Origin: Pogostemon cablin
Lineage: Eukaryota; Streptophyta; Magnoliopsida; Lamiales; Lamiaceae
Reading direction: 5' to 3'
DNA: 64,000 bases
NCBI GenBank assembly: GCA_023678885.1
Contig: CM042997.1
Location: 22,946,064-23,010,063 of the forward strand
In this document: positions 22,300 to 35,142 of the stretch, one piece after another
How the letters are laid out: every line of letters begins with the position of its first letter
Numbering within the stretch: position 1 is the first letter of the stretch
The notes under the pieces: generated by a model
The model's database searches: none
What the model was told of the DNA's origin: nothing
What the model saw: only the letters and a program-made list of their open reading frames with translations
Made by a program: the position numbers and the translations under genes

Positions 22300-23799
22300 C
22301 AATTGTGTCTTTTAGCTTGACTCTCAGCCCAACCAGAGCTACACTACTCTCTCTCTCTCTCTCTCTCCATCTCCCTCTCTCTCTCTCTCTCCCCATTTGT
22401 GTTCACAAACCAACAATAGTGTGTGTATGTGCGCGAGATTTTGCGACAAGACTGTGTAGTCATCATTATAATGGCCCAAGATTTCGACTTTTGGGCTTTG
22501 CAAGCTTCTCTTACACGGCAGGGAAACTTCTCCATTATTATTTTTTCTGTATGAGAGAGAAAGAGAGAGAGAGAGGGTGTAAAGTGCTAGGAAGGAGGAG
22601 GAGAAGCTTAGTGGTGGGAATTACATACTTGGCTAAAAAGAAAAATATATATATCCAATGAGTTTCTCTGACCTCATTTCATACTAGGTTTGGAGGTTTG
22701 TCTATTCACACACTTTGACTACTTTTCTTGCTTTTTTACAGCTCAAAAATACTACTTTCTTGCTCTTCCTAACTGCTTGTTTAATTTCCCTTTTTTTTTT
22801 TGCTGGAGAGAAAATGGGTTTCTGATTTTTATTCATTTTTCATTTGTTTCTGGCAAAATCACTAAAATAAGGTATTGTTTCTTGAATTTTGATGGGGGTT
22901 TTGATGATTAAAGAGATGGGTTTTGATGGGATCTGTTCATACTCAAATTGTTTCTGGTTGACTTTTCTTGTAGGGAGAATATCTCTTTTGTGGCTCTTAT
23001 GCATTCTCTATTGCACTGTGAAGTTTGAATCTTTTTCCTTTTCTTTTGGTTAAGGATTTGATGGGGTTGCTTAAATTGTTTTGTGGAGTTCTTGATATTA
23101 TAATTGGAACAAATTCAAGCTCCCTTTTCTTTCTTTGTTAATGATTTGGGTGTTGCTTAATGCTACTCCTCTGCAATCCTGATATTTGTTCTACCAATTT
23201 TCAAGAACTATGAATGAGAAGCTAAATTTTGTTGTTTCTCCATAATTTATGGTGAGATCTATGATCATAGCAGTAGAATTGTGCTCTGTCTGAGATCAAA
23301 TGGATCCTCTGTCTGAAAATACTTGTTATCTTTCATCACATGACTCCTTTTATTGTACACCTTCTGTAATGCTATACTTGGTCAGACATGAAAGCTGATA
23401 TAACAACATTCTATGTAGCTCTTGTTGTAGTCATAAAACTTGTATATTACCTTAATTGCTAAGTGATCAAAGACTAAGTAAAACCTTGTAATTTTGAAAC
23501 CACCAAGTTAATTATACTTGTATAGTTGTGTGATTCACATTTTTGGCCTTCTTGTTGGCCCCCCATTGCCTGCTGTTGAGCTCATTTTACGATCTTGAGC
23601 TAACTGTTGTGGTTCGATAATCCAGTAATGCCTATTGTGTCGTAAAGCTAGAAAAAGAATTAGTACATTCCTCAGTTTACTTGTATACATTAGATATATT
23701 TTGCAGTATTTCCATAGTGGCATCACCTTGAACTGCTCCTTGTGTAGGTGTTTTCTTTTACAATCTGGTTATTTTAATCAGAGTGACGAACGTTGAAAC
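22300..23799 (+). promoter_or_regulatory. Probable promoter, leader and leader intron of the EDR4-like gene
   Basis: CT tracts at 22349-22392 and a GA tract at 22554-22577 are typical of plant core promoters and 5' UTRs. A TATA-like TATAAATAAATA lies near 22187. Acceptor TTAATCAG just before AGTGACGAACGTTGAAACATG suggests a leader intron ending near 23781. Several short upstream frames exist but none has protein motifs. Confidence 0.5.
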
Positions 23800-26451
23800 A
23801 TGACTACTCAAGTAAACACGAAAGTCCGGCTGGTTAAATGTCCCAAGTGCCGAAAGGTTCTGGCAGAGTTGCCGGAAATTTCACTCTACAAGTGTGGAGG
23901 GTGTGGCACTATTCTCCAAGGTAATTGCCTCTAAATTCTACTAATTATCTGATGATTCTTCGATTTCTGTTTTACTTACATTCTTTTCTATAAATCATGT
24001 ACAGCTAAAATTCGGAAACCGGAGATTAACCACACTGAGTTACCCCCACAAGAAACAGATTCTGTTGCAAGAAGTCAAAATGATGATGGTCTTGGAAATC
24101 ATGAGATAAGTGGTTCACCTAAGGTAGAATCGTCGACAGATAGAAGTGTATCCGATGGGCTTTCTAGCTCTCGAGATGTTACCTCCTCCCCAAGTGAAGG
24201 TTCATCCATACAAATGAATGAATCTTTAGAGTGCAACCCTTCAGGTCAAGATCATGAAGGGTATCAAAGTGAACTTCATAATGAAGAAGGGGAAGAGACA
24301 TCAAGCCCTATCTTGTCCAATGAACTCTCTAGCTCACGTGAGATAACTCGGGAGGATGAAGCACATTCACCAGAAGACAGTGAGCCTGTTGAAAATCATA
24401 ACCAGAGTCACTTGCATCAAGACTTGGGAGCTGATCAAAAGGAAGATGGAGAATCTCAAAAGGCGTTGGAAGAAGGCGACGACTTAGTCGATGAAGTTCA
24501 GAACTTGTCTGAGCATGAAGACCAGAAGAGTGATTCACCAGAAAGAGTAAGAGATAACTTTGCTCCATTAGAAGATGATGAAAAGAGCCACACTTGTTCT
24601 GTTGATCAAAACGGAGAATTGGCTCAAGAAAACGGCACGATACCACCATCAGACGAACAAGAGGAGAATGACTCCCCTGGTCATTCTACCTTTAGAAGCT
24701 CTAACAGAGTAAAGGATGCTAATCCACGTGCTTCTCGACGCTCCTTTAATGGGAGTCTTGTGTCATTTTATCTCACATCTGATGATGAGCATCTGGATCA
24801 TTCTCCACGTGAAGTTGCCCGTGATTTCGAAAGAGTGAACTCCATGGATACGTTGGGAAGTTCGCCTCATGCTGATCTCAAATCCGAGCTCAATTCTAGG
24901 CTTGGATCCATGGCTAATTTTCCAACTAATGGGAGCTATTATGCTTATGATGGTAGTGAATCTTCTTATGATGGAGCTGATTATCAAGTCCGCGGACATA
25001 TTGTACACCCCTCGAGAAAGAACAGGGGCGGGGACTACCCGAGAGCCACAGAAGGGCTTGGTAAAGACAGTTTCAGAGGAAATACTGCAGTGAATATGAA
25101 GCCAGAGAGGGCAACGGTTTCCTTACATCATCCAATGCGAAGCAGCCATTGGAACCGAGGCGTATATGCCGAAACTGATAAGTACGCCAATGGAAATAGG
25201 ATGAGAGTTGATAAACAAGAGGAACCCTCATTGCCATTCTCTTTGAGAACTTCAGGATGTCAGCACAATGCGCTTCCACCACGTCCGGGCTTCAACATAC
25301 GGGACAAGCCTTCGTACTCAGATCCGGACAAGATTGACTTGTTGAGGACTGTGTATGAGCTAAAAGATCAGCTCTACAGGATGCAGTTTCCCAAAGCTGC
25401 TTCGGATAGAAGGTTTCCCGATGGAAAGTTCGTTCCGTATCACCATGATCACTTGACATCTGATAGGGAACAATATGCAGAGCTGAGCCATCCCAGTGGA
25501 TACAGTAACCATGTAAAGGCTTGTGATGAAAGATGCAACGCCTCGAGATTGGCTTATTCAGGCGAGGCAGCACATTATCGACGTCCAGTTAGCTGCTCGT
25601 GTATGCACTACTCAGCACAGCTGCCTTCATGCCCAATGCACTGTAAAAACAGTCATCATCTGGTCCACACTGATCATAACTACCGCAACATCTCCAATTC
25701 CCCGAGTCCACAGCACTACACAAGCTCCGAGCTATCGTTGTATGGCAACGACACGAAGTCTGAGAACCAGAGGATTGATGAGATGAAACGGTTACTTCTG
25801 AGGGAGAAGTATCACACAGCAAAGAGACATCTCCGTCCTATCGCAGGTGGAGCGCCGGTTGTTACTTGTTATAGTTGTTCGGAGCTGCTGCAGCTGCCTG
25901 TGGACTTTCTCCTCTTCAAGAAAAGATACCATAAGCTAATGTGCAATGGCTGTAAGAAGGTTCTGAAGTTTTCACTCCTGAGAGGAACACACATTGTTCC
26001 ATACGTTGATGACACGAACGCCCCTCCTCCGAGTGAGGCCGACGACTACAACAACACAACCAGGCACAGAAATGTGGAACCACCGTCTCGTTCCAGCTCT
26101 TGTTATCACGACCCTGTATCGTATTCTGATGACTACGGCCGGTCGTTCTGCAGAAGTTGCTCTACAGAAGGTGAAGCTTCAGCTGTACTACCTGCATTCG
26201 ATCACGTTGGGAGGAACTCTTACAATCGAAAGATGTCATCAGTGAGCTCCTATAATGAGCCTATGCAAGATAGGAAGATGAAAGGCGTCTTGATGGAGTC
26301 TCCGAACTCTGGTGACTCGGTCGGACCTTCATCAAGAACGCCGAGGTTCAGAAAATATACCTCGGAAATCGAAGAAGCGCCGCCATCATCAAACTCCCCG
26401 CTTCATCGACTGATGGGGTATTCATCCCCTAGCCGTTTGATGAGAAAGTGA
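23800..26451 (+). CDS. EDR4: EDR4-like zinc-ribbon protein (DUF3133 family)
   Basis: Two coding exons, 23800-23920 and 24005-26451, joined through a GT-AG intron (CTCCAAG/gtaatt...gtacag/CTAAAA) give 855 aa. The N-terminus carries a zinc ribbon, CPKC at 14-17 and CGGC at 32-35, in the family wording VRLVKCPKC and LYKCGGCG. A long acidic, Ser-rich, presumably disordered region follows. It contains the family hallmark YAYDGSESSYDG. Near 655-700 lies the DUF3133 zinc domain (CYSCSELLQLP, MCNGCKKVLKFS; first Cys near 662). A Ser-rich tail ends LHRLMGYSSPSRLMRK. Arabidopsis EDR4 is reported to regulate powdery-mildew resistance and to act with clathrin and EDR1 in trafficking; that role is carried over by homology. 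This exact copy could be a paralogue. The ATG at 23800 is chosen because it opens directly into the zinc ribbon. Confidence 0.9.
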
Positions 26452-26649
26452 GCTGAAGACACCAATCTCAGTTTAAAGAAGGTTTTAAGCTTCTGAAGGT
26501 TTCTTACAGTGTATATGTTTCTTACAGCTAAAATACAGGTGTGTTTGTTTGTTTCATGGTATAGTTTGGGAGTTAGAGATCTTTTCATAGTCCATATACA
26601 TACATGTTTCACCCTGCTATAGATTTGTATTGTTACTTGTTTATTTGTT
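26452..26649 (+). other. Probable 3' UTR of the EDR4-like gene
   Basis: About 200 bases separate the stop codon from the target duplication of the hAT-like element. They contain AT-rich poly(A)-signal-like stretches. The transposon therefore lies at or just beyond the transcript end. Confidence 0.45.
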
Positions 26650-26657
26650 GTCTCAAT

Positions 26658-28018
26658 TAGGGGTGTGCACGGATATTGGATTTAACCGAAACCGAACCGA
26701 AACCGCACCGAATTAATCCCGAACCGAAAAAAACCGTTGACTTTTTGACTTTTTCCGAACCGAACCGAACCGATTTTTCGTTTGGTATGGACTTGGATTT
26801 TTTCTATTTTCCCGTACCGAACATTGGATATAACCGAACCGAACCGTACCGAACCGAACCGTACCGAAAAACCGAATTGAAATTATGCATTAAAATTATA
26901 TATAATATATTTATCTTATTATTTATAGTTTATACTTTATAAGTCATGAATTAATTAATTTTAATTTATTAATTACGATTACATTATATTATAATAATTA
27001 ATTATAATATAATTATAAACAATAATTTAAAATTATATCTAATTCTCTAAATATTTATTTGTTACTATATATTAAAAAATATATATTTCATAAAGTAAAA
27101 TGAATTTCTAAAAAAATAGAAAATAAATAAAATAATATGTTCAAAGTTCAAATTATTATTTAAAAGAACATAATAAATAAAAGTAAATGGTATCTCTAAA
27201 GTGTAAATTCAATTGTACACTTAATAAATAGTTATCATAGTTTATATTTATTTAATGAAGATAAAATGCAAAATTTAAATGATAATCCATATTTGTATTT
27301 AAAATATTATTAGATGGACTTTAATTGAAATAAACATTAAATTTAAAGTTAAAGGTTTAAAGAAAAAAATTAAAATTATTAAGTTTTTTTAATCTTAGAC
27401 TATTATTTTTTTAGGGAACACATGAGGTCGTCTTATGTAAGACTATTTACATTTTTTAAATAATTATCAATTTTTATTAAATATATTTTTACTTTTTATT
27501 AAAACTTTATCATTCTTTATTTATAATATGAATTGTTTATGAAATAATGCAATGCATCACTCTCGTTTTTCATCAATTCGAGTATAAATTTTTATTCAAA
27601 TATTATCTCTTCTTATATGTCTCATGAAAGTGAAATTCTTAATGTGAATTTATTCTTAAAGTCAATTTTTATTCAAATATTAAAACTTCGAATTTGTTTG
27701 ATGAATATTTTGGTTGTGTATTTATTCTTATTTGGATTTGGGAAATTTAGTTTTTTTTTTGTTTAATTGATATTTTTCTAAATATTTATGTGTGCAAAAA
27801 TCAATTTATCATGAGAAATTTGATCTGATCCGCTTCGATCCGTCAAAATCCGTTTTCCCGAAAATCCATTCCGAACCGAACCGAAATTTGGTACGGATTC
27901 AATATTGGATTTTTTATTTATGGATTCAATATCGGATTTTTTTTTAAAAAAATCCGTACCGAAAATTTGGAACGGATTTTTTTAAAATCCGTACCGAATC
28001 CCGATCCGCACACCCCTA
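26658..28018. mobile_element. Non-autonomous hAT-like element (AACCGAACCG-rich)
   Basis: The ends TAGGGGTGTGCACGGAT and ATCCGCACACCCCTA form terminal inverted repeats. They are flanked by exact 8-bp copies of GTCTCAAT (26650-26657 and 28019-28026), the hAT signature. Subterminal regions are packed with CCGAACCGAACCG (left) and AAATCCGTACCGAA (right). The 1361-bp interior is AT-rich and encodes no transposase. Confidence 0.92.
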
Positions 28019-28026
28019 GTCTCAAT

Positions 28027-29482
28027 GGATTTACAGATGATAAAATAAAGGTTATTTATTTATTTATTTTATATCTTAACCTTAACATATGCATATTATT
28101 CAGAGCTTCTTTACAATTTGTACGTATATGTGAGGTAATAAGATTACATTACTTGGCATTTTATGTATGTAATTAATGGAATTGAATTTGTTTTGATTAA
28201 TTCTAATAATATTTGTTTTGATTTCGCACATCTATATTCAAATCTAGATCTAGTAAATATATGTATTTGTCAAAATTAAATTTTAATTTTTCAATAATTA
28301 ATTTTAATTTAAGAGTTAAATTTTAATTTAAGAGTTATTTCAAATTAAGATTAAAAAAATAACTATCAATCAGATCCTTGAATTATATTTTCTTTTAAAT
28401 AGAAGTTTAAAATATACAAAATTATCAAATTAGAGTTTGAAATTTAATAGTAAAAAAAAAAAGCCAAGATTTGTATGAGACGTTAACTTGGGTAAAGGAA
28501 AGTGATAATAAATTAATGAAAAGTGATAATGTTATTTCATGAACAATTTATAGTATAAATAAAAAGTTATAATATTTTATAGCGAGAGTACTAATATTTT
28601 ATAGCGAAAGTGATAACTATTTTAAAAAGTGAAAAATGGTCTCACGCAAAACCTAAAAAAAAAATACAACTACGTTAGACTTCATATATTTTACAACTAG
28701 TATAAATCTAGCGTGGGTTGTAAATTATAATTTTAAGAAATATAATTCAATTTTAATATAATTATTTAAAAGTTATAATTTAAAAAAATTCAAATTTAAT
28801 ATAATTATTTATTTATTTATAATTAATACTCCTAGCTCCGACCTAATTCTATGTTGACGCTTGCAAAATCATACTCTTTGAAGAGTAATTTTTATCTCTC
28901 TAAAAATTTATATTTCATTTCATGTATTAAAAAATTATCGATAAATTAGGGTGTACAAATATTTGAATAGTAATTTTTTTATTTAAAAGAGTTATAATTT
29001 ATCTTTTTAAAGATTAATTTTTTATATACTAAAAAAATCATCATTTTAATTATGATTCACGTGTGAACCTAATTTACATAAATATTTGCTTTGAATGAGT
29101 GTTAATATTTAAAAAACAACAAATCTATTAGTTAATTAGTAAATAATTTAATCAAACTTTTAAAATATAATTATACAGTTATAATTTACTTCGATAATAT
29201 ATTTAATAAAAAAAGAGTATATTTTTCAATGAAAATTATAATTTTAAAGAAATATACTCCTATAATTTAAATTTAATATATTTAAATTTATTTATTTTTA
29301 TAATTTAATATATATGATTTTTAATTTGAAGTGTAAAATTCAAATTTATACATATCCTAATGCAAAGAATAATTTATCCTTTAATCGATAGCGTAAAAAA
29401 TCTACAGTAGACCAAAAATAAATAAATTTAATGTAGATATATATAACGAAATAAATCAATATTAAATAAAAACAAAGGCCAA
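28027..29482. other. AT-rich spacer
   Basis: No gene is supported. It contains the GTCTCACG-family MITE at 28462-28654 and many A/T-rich repeats of AATATAATTATTTA. Confidence 0.55.
28462..28654. mobile_element. Mutator-type MITE (GTCTCACG family)
   Basis: The left end AGCCAAGATTTGTATGAGAC pairs with the right end GGTCTCACGCAAAACCT. It is inserted in an A run, so the 9-bp duplication reads as poly-A on both sides. The interior repeats TTTTATAGCGAAAGTGATAA-like words shared with 17115-17292. Confidence 0.7.
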
Positions 29483-29809
29483 TTATGGTGCACCCACTTT
29501 AAAAAACGTATACAAATATAAACAAAAACATATACAATTATGAATAAAAATGTATACAATTTAATTGTTAGTTTTTTAATGAAAATTTGAGTGTAAATAA
29601 ATATACAATTATTAAAAAATATGTATACACTATTGAATAAAACGTTATACACATATGGATGCTAGTTTTTTTAATGAAAAACTTAGTGTGAAAAAAGTAT
29701 ACAATTATTAAGATACATCATACATGTATACAAAATAGAATAACATGTATACAAATTAGAATAAAAAATTATACACATATGAGTGCATCCTTGCACCCGG
29801 TGCACCTAA
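29483..29809. repeat. TATACAA-rich repeat with inverted GGTGCACC ends
   Basis: AATTATGGTGCACCCA on the left and ACCCGGTGCACCTAAT on the right are inverted relative to each other. Between them TATACAA/TATACAC occurs about a dozen times, with TAGTTTTTTTAATGAAAA-type blocks repeated. It is possibly a MITE; target duplication not resolved. Confidence 0.45.
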
Positions 29810-31151
29810 TATCAGTTCAAAAATAAAATATAAGTTTCACATTTGAGGAAATATTATTATACAGTAACTAAATTAATACATAGATTAATTAAAAAAACTA
29901 TTATTTGTATTAACCAAAAGAAATAAAAAAATATAATGAAATTAATAGTATATGTAAAAATTAAAAGAAAAAAACTACTAATTTATGGGTATCATTAATT
30001 GTGCAAGAATAAAAATTAGACTCGAAAAATATAAAAAAAGAAATTAAGTTGTTCTCACTATTTATCATTTTCGACTTTCACACTAACCTTTCTTCTTTTA
30101 GTTGTGTCAGTTGATCGATGATAATTTCACATTTTTTATCTTTTATATTTGTATTAAATTCAGGCTGTCTCTTCATATTGTTGATGCCATTGGAGATATT
30201 TGTATTACATTCAGACTGTCTCTTCATGTTGTTGACATCATTCTCTGTAATGGCATTGTTGCCAGAAATTGGACATTAATAATCCTAAAAAAGAAAAAAA
30301 AAAAAGCAATATTTTTCTTTAAGATTATATTTTTCATCCAATAAAATAATGAAGTTGATACTCTAAATTATTAATTTAGCAAACATACTAATGTTAACTA
30401 AAATTCAAATCAAGGGTACGTATGACCATGTGAAACAAAAAATATATATAGATGCTAAAGGAGAGTTTAACGTCATGATTAAATTAAATCTATAGATGTT
30501 ACTCTTTTTAAAGTCATATCCTTTCAATATTTGCAATTAAACCCTCATCAGCCATAACTCAATCCATATTAAATGTCTCGTTATTATCCTCTAACATAAA
30601 TAAGTTATAAACATGAACATTCCAAATATTCATCAACCGTTGTAGAAGGTAAAGTAATGATTAAGTATTGCATTACATATATAATTAAAAACGAAAACTA
30701 AAATAATTAAATTTTATCTCTCCAATTTCATTATACTCCACTCTTTCCAATTATGCCCATAATTGCTTCTTCAAAGAGAACCACCATGTAACAAAAATAG
30801 GTGTCGATTAAAAGTATATTAGACGTTTGAGTAATCAAAATATAGATTGAAATTAATAATAGAATTAATAATAATTATACAAATACCTCCTCATTAATAA
30901 GAATCACTTTAAACATGCAACTTCATTCGTATTAATTTGACGTAGAATTGATGACGAATAACCCTAACTCTTACAAAGTTTAAGATATATGAAGACATTA
31001 GGATAGGCAAAGTAAAATGCAAAAGAGTAAAATAGAAGAGGATGAAGAAGATCTTAATACATATAATTGTGAAGTACTTGCCTAATATAATTTTTTTAAA
31101 AACACATGTGTCACTTCCTCTGCAAATTTTTATTTCATATGTGTTGTCATC
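29810..31151. other. AT-rich spacer with a 51-bp tandem duplication
   Basis: No gene is supported. At 30147-30248 a 51-base unit (ATTTGTATTAAATTCAGGCT onward) is tandemly duplicated with a few changes. The repeat keeps frame within a short open stretch on the plus strand, but the peptide has no recognisable family. Confidence 0.5.
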
Positions 31152-31156
31152 TTATT

Positions 31157-31328
31157 TAATAAGGCAAATACAAATCATTGACATTGTATATTTAGAATTT
31201 TTTTTATTGTATTTTTGGTATATCCTCCACTAATTGTGGATCTGTTGTATCAATATTGTAAATCCTCTATTATTAATAGCAGTGGACTGATCACCACATT
31301 CAAGCGGTGATTTTCAAACCTTATCACA
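31157..31328 (+). repeat. 5' LTR of the copia element
   Basis: Starts TAATAAGGCAAATAC and ends AACCTTATCACA, with the initiator tRNA-Met primer-binding site beginning at 31329. The first two bases are TA rather than the usual TG, in both LTRs. Preceded by the TTATT duplication. Confidence 0.9.
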
Positions 31329-31526
31329 TGGTATCAGCCTCGATCCTAAACTCTGATCTCTAAAAGAATTTCTAGCCGCCATCTTCACAACATCACGCCA
31401 GACTGGTCTCCTCTGTCGTGGTTCTTATCAAAATAGGACTGGTACACTCCTATGTTCATCAGATAGTGTGTTACACTCCATACCCCTTCCCTTTCAAAAT
31501 TTCTTCCATCTTCCCCATCTATTCCT

Positions 31527-32726
31527 ATGGCCACTCCCGAAACGCTGCTGGTCACGACCATGAGTAACATGGTCACTGCAATCAAGCTTAAGACCACCAA
31601 TTACTTACCATGGCGCCATCAGATCATGCACATGGCGGAGTGTTTCGATTTGATGGGATTTCTAGACGGCTCTGTTGTTGCCCCATCACCAATCGTCATA
31701 TCGGAGACTGGTGTGGAATCTGTCAATCCCGTCTGCACCACTTGGAAAATAAAAGACAGGAAATTATTAAGCGTCATGTATACCTCTCTATCCGAAGATG
31801 CTGTATCCGTGGTCATCGACTCGTCTACATCTCGAGATACGTGGCTCACGCTTGAAGGCATCTTCTTCTCGGTGTCTCACCATCATCAACTTCGGGAAGA
31901 ACTCTTATCACTTATTCCGGGGTGACTCATCTGTTGAAGAATATGGTAAGAAATTTAAGGGTCTTTGTAATCAATTGTCTGCTATTGGTCGTCCAGTTGA
32001 AGAATCAGACAAGAGCCACTGGTTCTTGCGTGGATTGGGTGTTCAGTTTGCCAGTTTTGCGGGCACTCGCATGGCCTTTACTCCAATTCCAAGTTTTCGT
32101 GACTTGCTTAATCAAGCTAAACAATATGATGTTATGCTACGTGCTATGGAGGGATCCACACCCCAAGCAGCCTTTACTGTCGATCGCAACACCCATTCGA
32201 GCCATGGATCATTGCAGAGCCGGGGTCAACCCGATGGTGGCCCTCGCTATATGGGAAATAATGGTACTATAAGTCCAAATAATGATCGTGGCTCAAATTT
32301 CAGCAAATGGCAGAACTCAAGTTATGGCGATTCTAGGGGCTCCTACTCTAGGGGTCTATCTCAGGGTGCTTCTGGGAGATCAAACAATGGAGGACGCAAG
32401 CCTTATATCCCTCGTTGTCAGATATGTCATGGAGAGCATTATGCAGACAAATGCCATCAGTTTCTCAATGCTGGCCAAGCTATGTCCTCTGCAAACTTAA
32501 CTCATGCCTTCACATCTTCGTGCAATATTTCGGACCCAGCCCATGATTGGTATCTTGATTCCGGTGCATCTGCCCACATGGCAAATCATCCTACAGCTCT
32601 GGATTCCTACGAGCCTTATTCTGGTAATGGTTCAGTAATTGTTAATAATGGTAATGCTTTAAATATCTTGCATATTGGTTCTCGTGAATTGTCTGTAGAT
32701 GTTCAACTATTGGATGTTTTAGTGGT
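31527..32726 (+). pseudogene. copia gag and protease fragment
   Basis: The gag protein begins MATPETLL, with the typical copia gag words NYLPWRHQI and TWKIKDRKLL. A frameshift near 31880-31915 moves to a second frame (SVEEYGKKFKGLCNQLSAIG). A zinc knuckle CQICHGEHYADKC (CX2CX3HX4C, one residue shorter than usual) follows. The protease active site DSGASAH lies near 32570. The frame is cut at LLDVLVV by the first nested LTR. It would assemble the particle and process the polyprotein if intact. Confidence 0.85.
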
Positions 32727-34725
32727 TGTTGAGAGTGGAAATTAGCGTGTTTGACTGTCCAATTTAACACTTTTTTTATGGAAATTCTTGTTATATATTA
32801 GCACAAGTGTCTTATATTCATTATATGTGAGAATCAAGTGCACTTGAGGTGTTTTATTGTGTTTTAGGTGGAAAAATGATCAAAAGTGCAAGGTTAGAGA
32901 AAAGGTGCAATTTGTGCAAGGATGTTGAAAAATATACGTCCAACTTTCATAATTTTTATATATTTCTGTGGAGATCAAAACTATTAATGTAATATACGGT
33001 TGGAAAGCCACTGAAGAGAGGGTCGTTTTGGTATGAAGAACACCCCAATTGGATTTCAAACGAGAGAGCTATGATTAAAGAGGTGACGTCGCGCAAGCTG
33101 TTCCTGTTCAGAACGACTGTCCAATTTGCATGACTTGTTACATATTCAAATGTTAGAGTTTCTATAAGTTCTTTATATGGATAGAAAGCCAAGGAAGAGA
33201 GGATCGTGTGAGTACAAGAATTACTCAAATCGGAGCTCGAATGTGGAAGTTATACGCGAAACGGTGAGACTGTGCAAGTCAATTCGACCTGATGTGCTGG
33301 TCAAATTGAGGTCGAATCGGACGGCAAAAGAATCAATTCGATCATGACACCTCAATTCAACCTGCTGTGCTGGTCTAATTGAGCACTTGAAGCTTCCAGT
33401 AGGTCAATTCGACCTCCAATTCGACCTGGAGGGGAGAATTCGACCTGGCTCATTGGTTGACTTGACGTGCGAAAACTTACCATATTCGTATTTTTACACT
33501 CTCAATGCGTGTGATCACTCAAAAAGCCCATTCCAAGGCCTATAAGGAGAGCTTATAAGTATAAAAGGGGGTGTAGATCACACCACAGGGGGGTGAATAC
33601 AATATATTAGAGTAAGAGATGCCACAACCATACTACACCCCACAAAGGGGGATCACCCCCCAACCATCATCCACATCCTTTCCTCCATCCATCTATCACT
33701 TTGAAGATTCGTCCGTGGAATCAAGAGGAGAACCAAGAGGATTGAAGAGACGGAAGAGAGAAGGAAGGAGGCTTCTACACCAAGGGTTTTCCTAATTCTT
33801 TTCATCTACTTTCTAATTTTCCGGACATATGTGTAAGATCTATTCAACCCCCATGTGTGTTTCCTACAACACCATGGGTTAGAGCCTTTTTGGTAGAACT
33901 ATGGTTGTGAAGATTTTTACCAATTAATTGAACTTCCATGTGTACACTCCGTACAACACTACTTGTGGATTTATTTTATATATTATCGTGCTTTCTTAAT
34001 TCATATTCACAATCGTTTTGTGCATCATTAACTGTTATGTAGAGTTTGAATACATATCTTGGTTATTGATTGAGTGCGTTCACTGCTGAGCAGGATTCCA
34101 TGTTATGATTCTAAGTGAGGGGACTCTGAAGCTTCATTAGAACTATCATATATGAATACTTATTAATTGAATTGAATTCGGGTTATTAAGTAGGATAAAG
34201 AGGATAATTTTATAATACCTATAAAGGGAGATCATATCGGGTTAGAGTACCAATTGGCCAAGAAAATAATTGATACTGATAGTACATAGAAAGGGGGGTG
34301 GAATTATATCTCTTGCTCTGAGATTATTCACACGTGTTACACGCATGTTTACTTGTGTCTATAGAGTAGATACGCATGATTTAGTGATGCGTCCATATTC
34401 CACAAGGTAGAGTCGGACATCAACACACGGAAGGGAAATTAATGCGTGAAACTGGATTATCCTAGGGCTACCTATTCTCCTACTTGATCCACTTTCGTAT
34501 TCTTCGAGTGATCTTTTATATTAATTGTTATTTAATACTTTTGTTAGTAGATTAATAATTCAAACCTCAAACTTAATTGCCAACTTGTCTTAATTAATTT
34601 AGTAAATAATTAAATTGATAATACATCGTCCATTGGGTTCGATATTCACTTGGTCGCTTGCTAAGCTACAATTGATATCCTTAATACTTGGGGATTAATT
34701 TTGCGTGCAAAGAAAACGCGCATCA
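32727..34725. mobile_element. Solo LTR (Ty3-gypsy-like), nested in copia
   Basis: It begins TGTTGAGAGTGG and ends ACGCGCATCA (TG...CA) and is flanked by GTGGT duplications (32722-32726 and 34726-34730). Removing it rejoins the copia reading LLDVLVV with VPHITKN. No second copy of its ends is found inside, so it is a solo LTR of 1999 bp. Large size and the GCGCATCA end suggest a Tat/Athila-type gypsy. It contains multiple AATTCGACCT words (33280-33465). Confidence 0.8.
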
Positions 34726-35142
34726 GTGGTGCCTCATATAACAAAAAATATGTTATCTATTAGTAAATCAACCTCCGACCTTCCTGTTGATGTTTTATTT
34801 TCTGATAAGTTCTTTGCAATTCAGCAACGGGTGACAAAGAAAATTCTAGCTCAGGAAAGGTGTGATAAAGGCTTATATTTACTTGATAAAGGAGTTCCGG
34901 CCTTGGTGGAAGCATTCAAGAATAAAGCATCAAAGGCTAGTTTTGATTTGTGGCATTTACGTCTAGGATATGTCCCATTTTCCATTATTTCACTATTGAA
35001 CAAACTTGGTCATTTGTCTGTTACTTCAGTTTTGCCAAGTCCTAGTGTTTGCTCCTCTTGTCAGTTGGCAAAGAGCAAGAAACTCTCTTTCCAGTTGAAT
35101 GAGAAATGTGCTGATAACGTTCTCGATATTATACATTGTGAC
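34726..35142 (+). pseudogene. copia pre-integrase fragment
   Basis: The copia frame resumes at VPHITKNMLSISK and continues through the GAG-pre-integrase domain (FDLWHLRLGYV, CSSCQLAKSKKLSF) to the very start of integrase (DIIHCD), where the second nested LTR begins. The integrase catalytic core is absent. Confidence 0.85.

Noticed and set aside
22305..22661. Open frame of about 118 codons in front of the EDR4-like gene
   Set aside because: It is driven by CT and GA simple repeats, starts at a non-ATG codon and has no protein motif. It is better explained as gene leader.
30102..30344. Possible small gene with a 17-residue repeated peptide
   Set aside because: The repeat comes from a 51-bp tandem duplication; the peptide has no family resemblance and runs into poly-A.
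32727..34725. Complete LTR retrotransposon inside copia
   Set aside because: No internal coding sequence and no repeat of the ends inside the insert. It behaves as a solo LTR.
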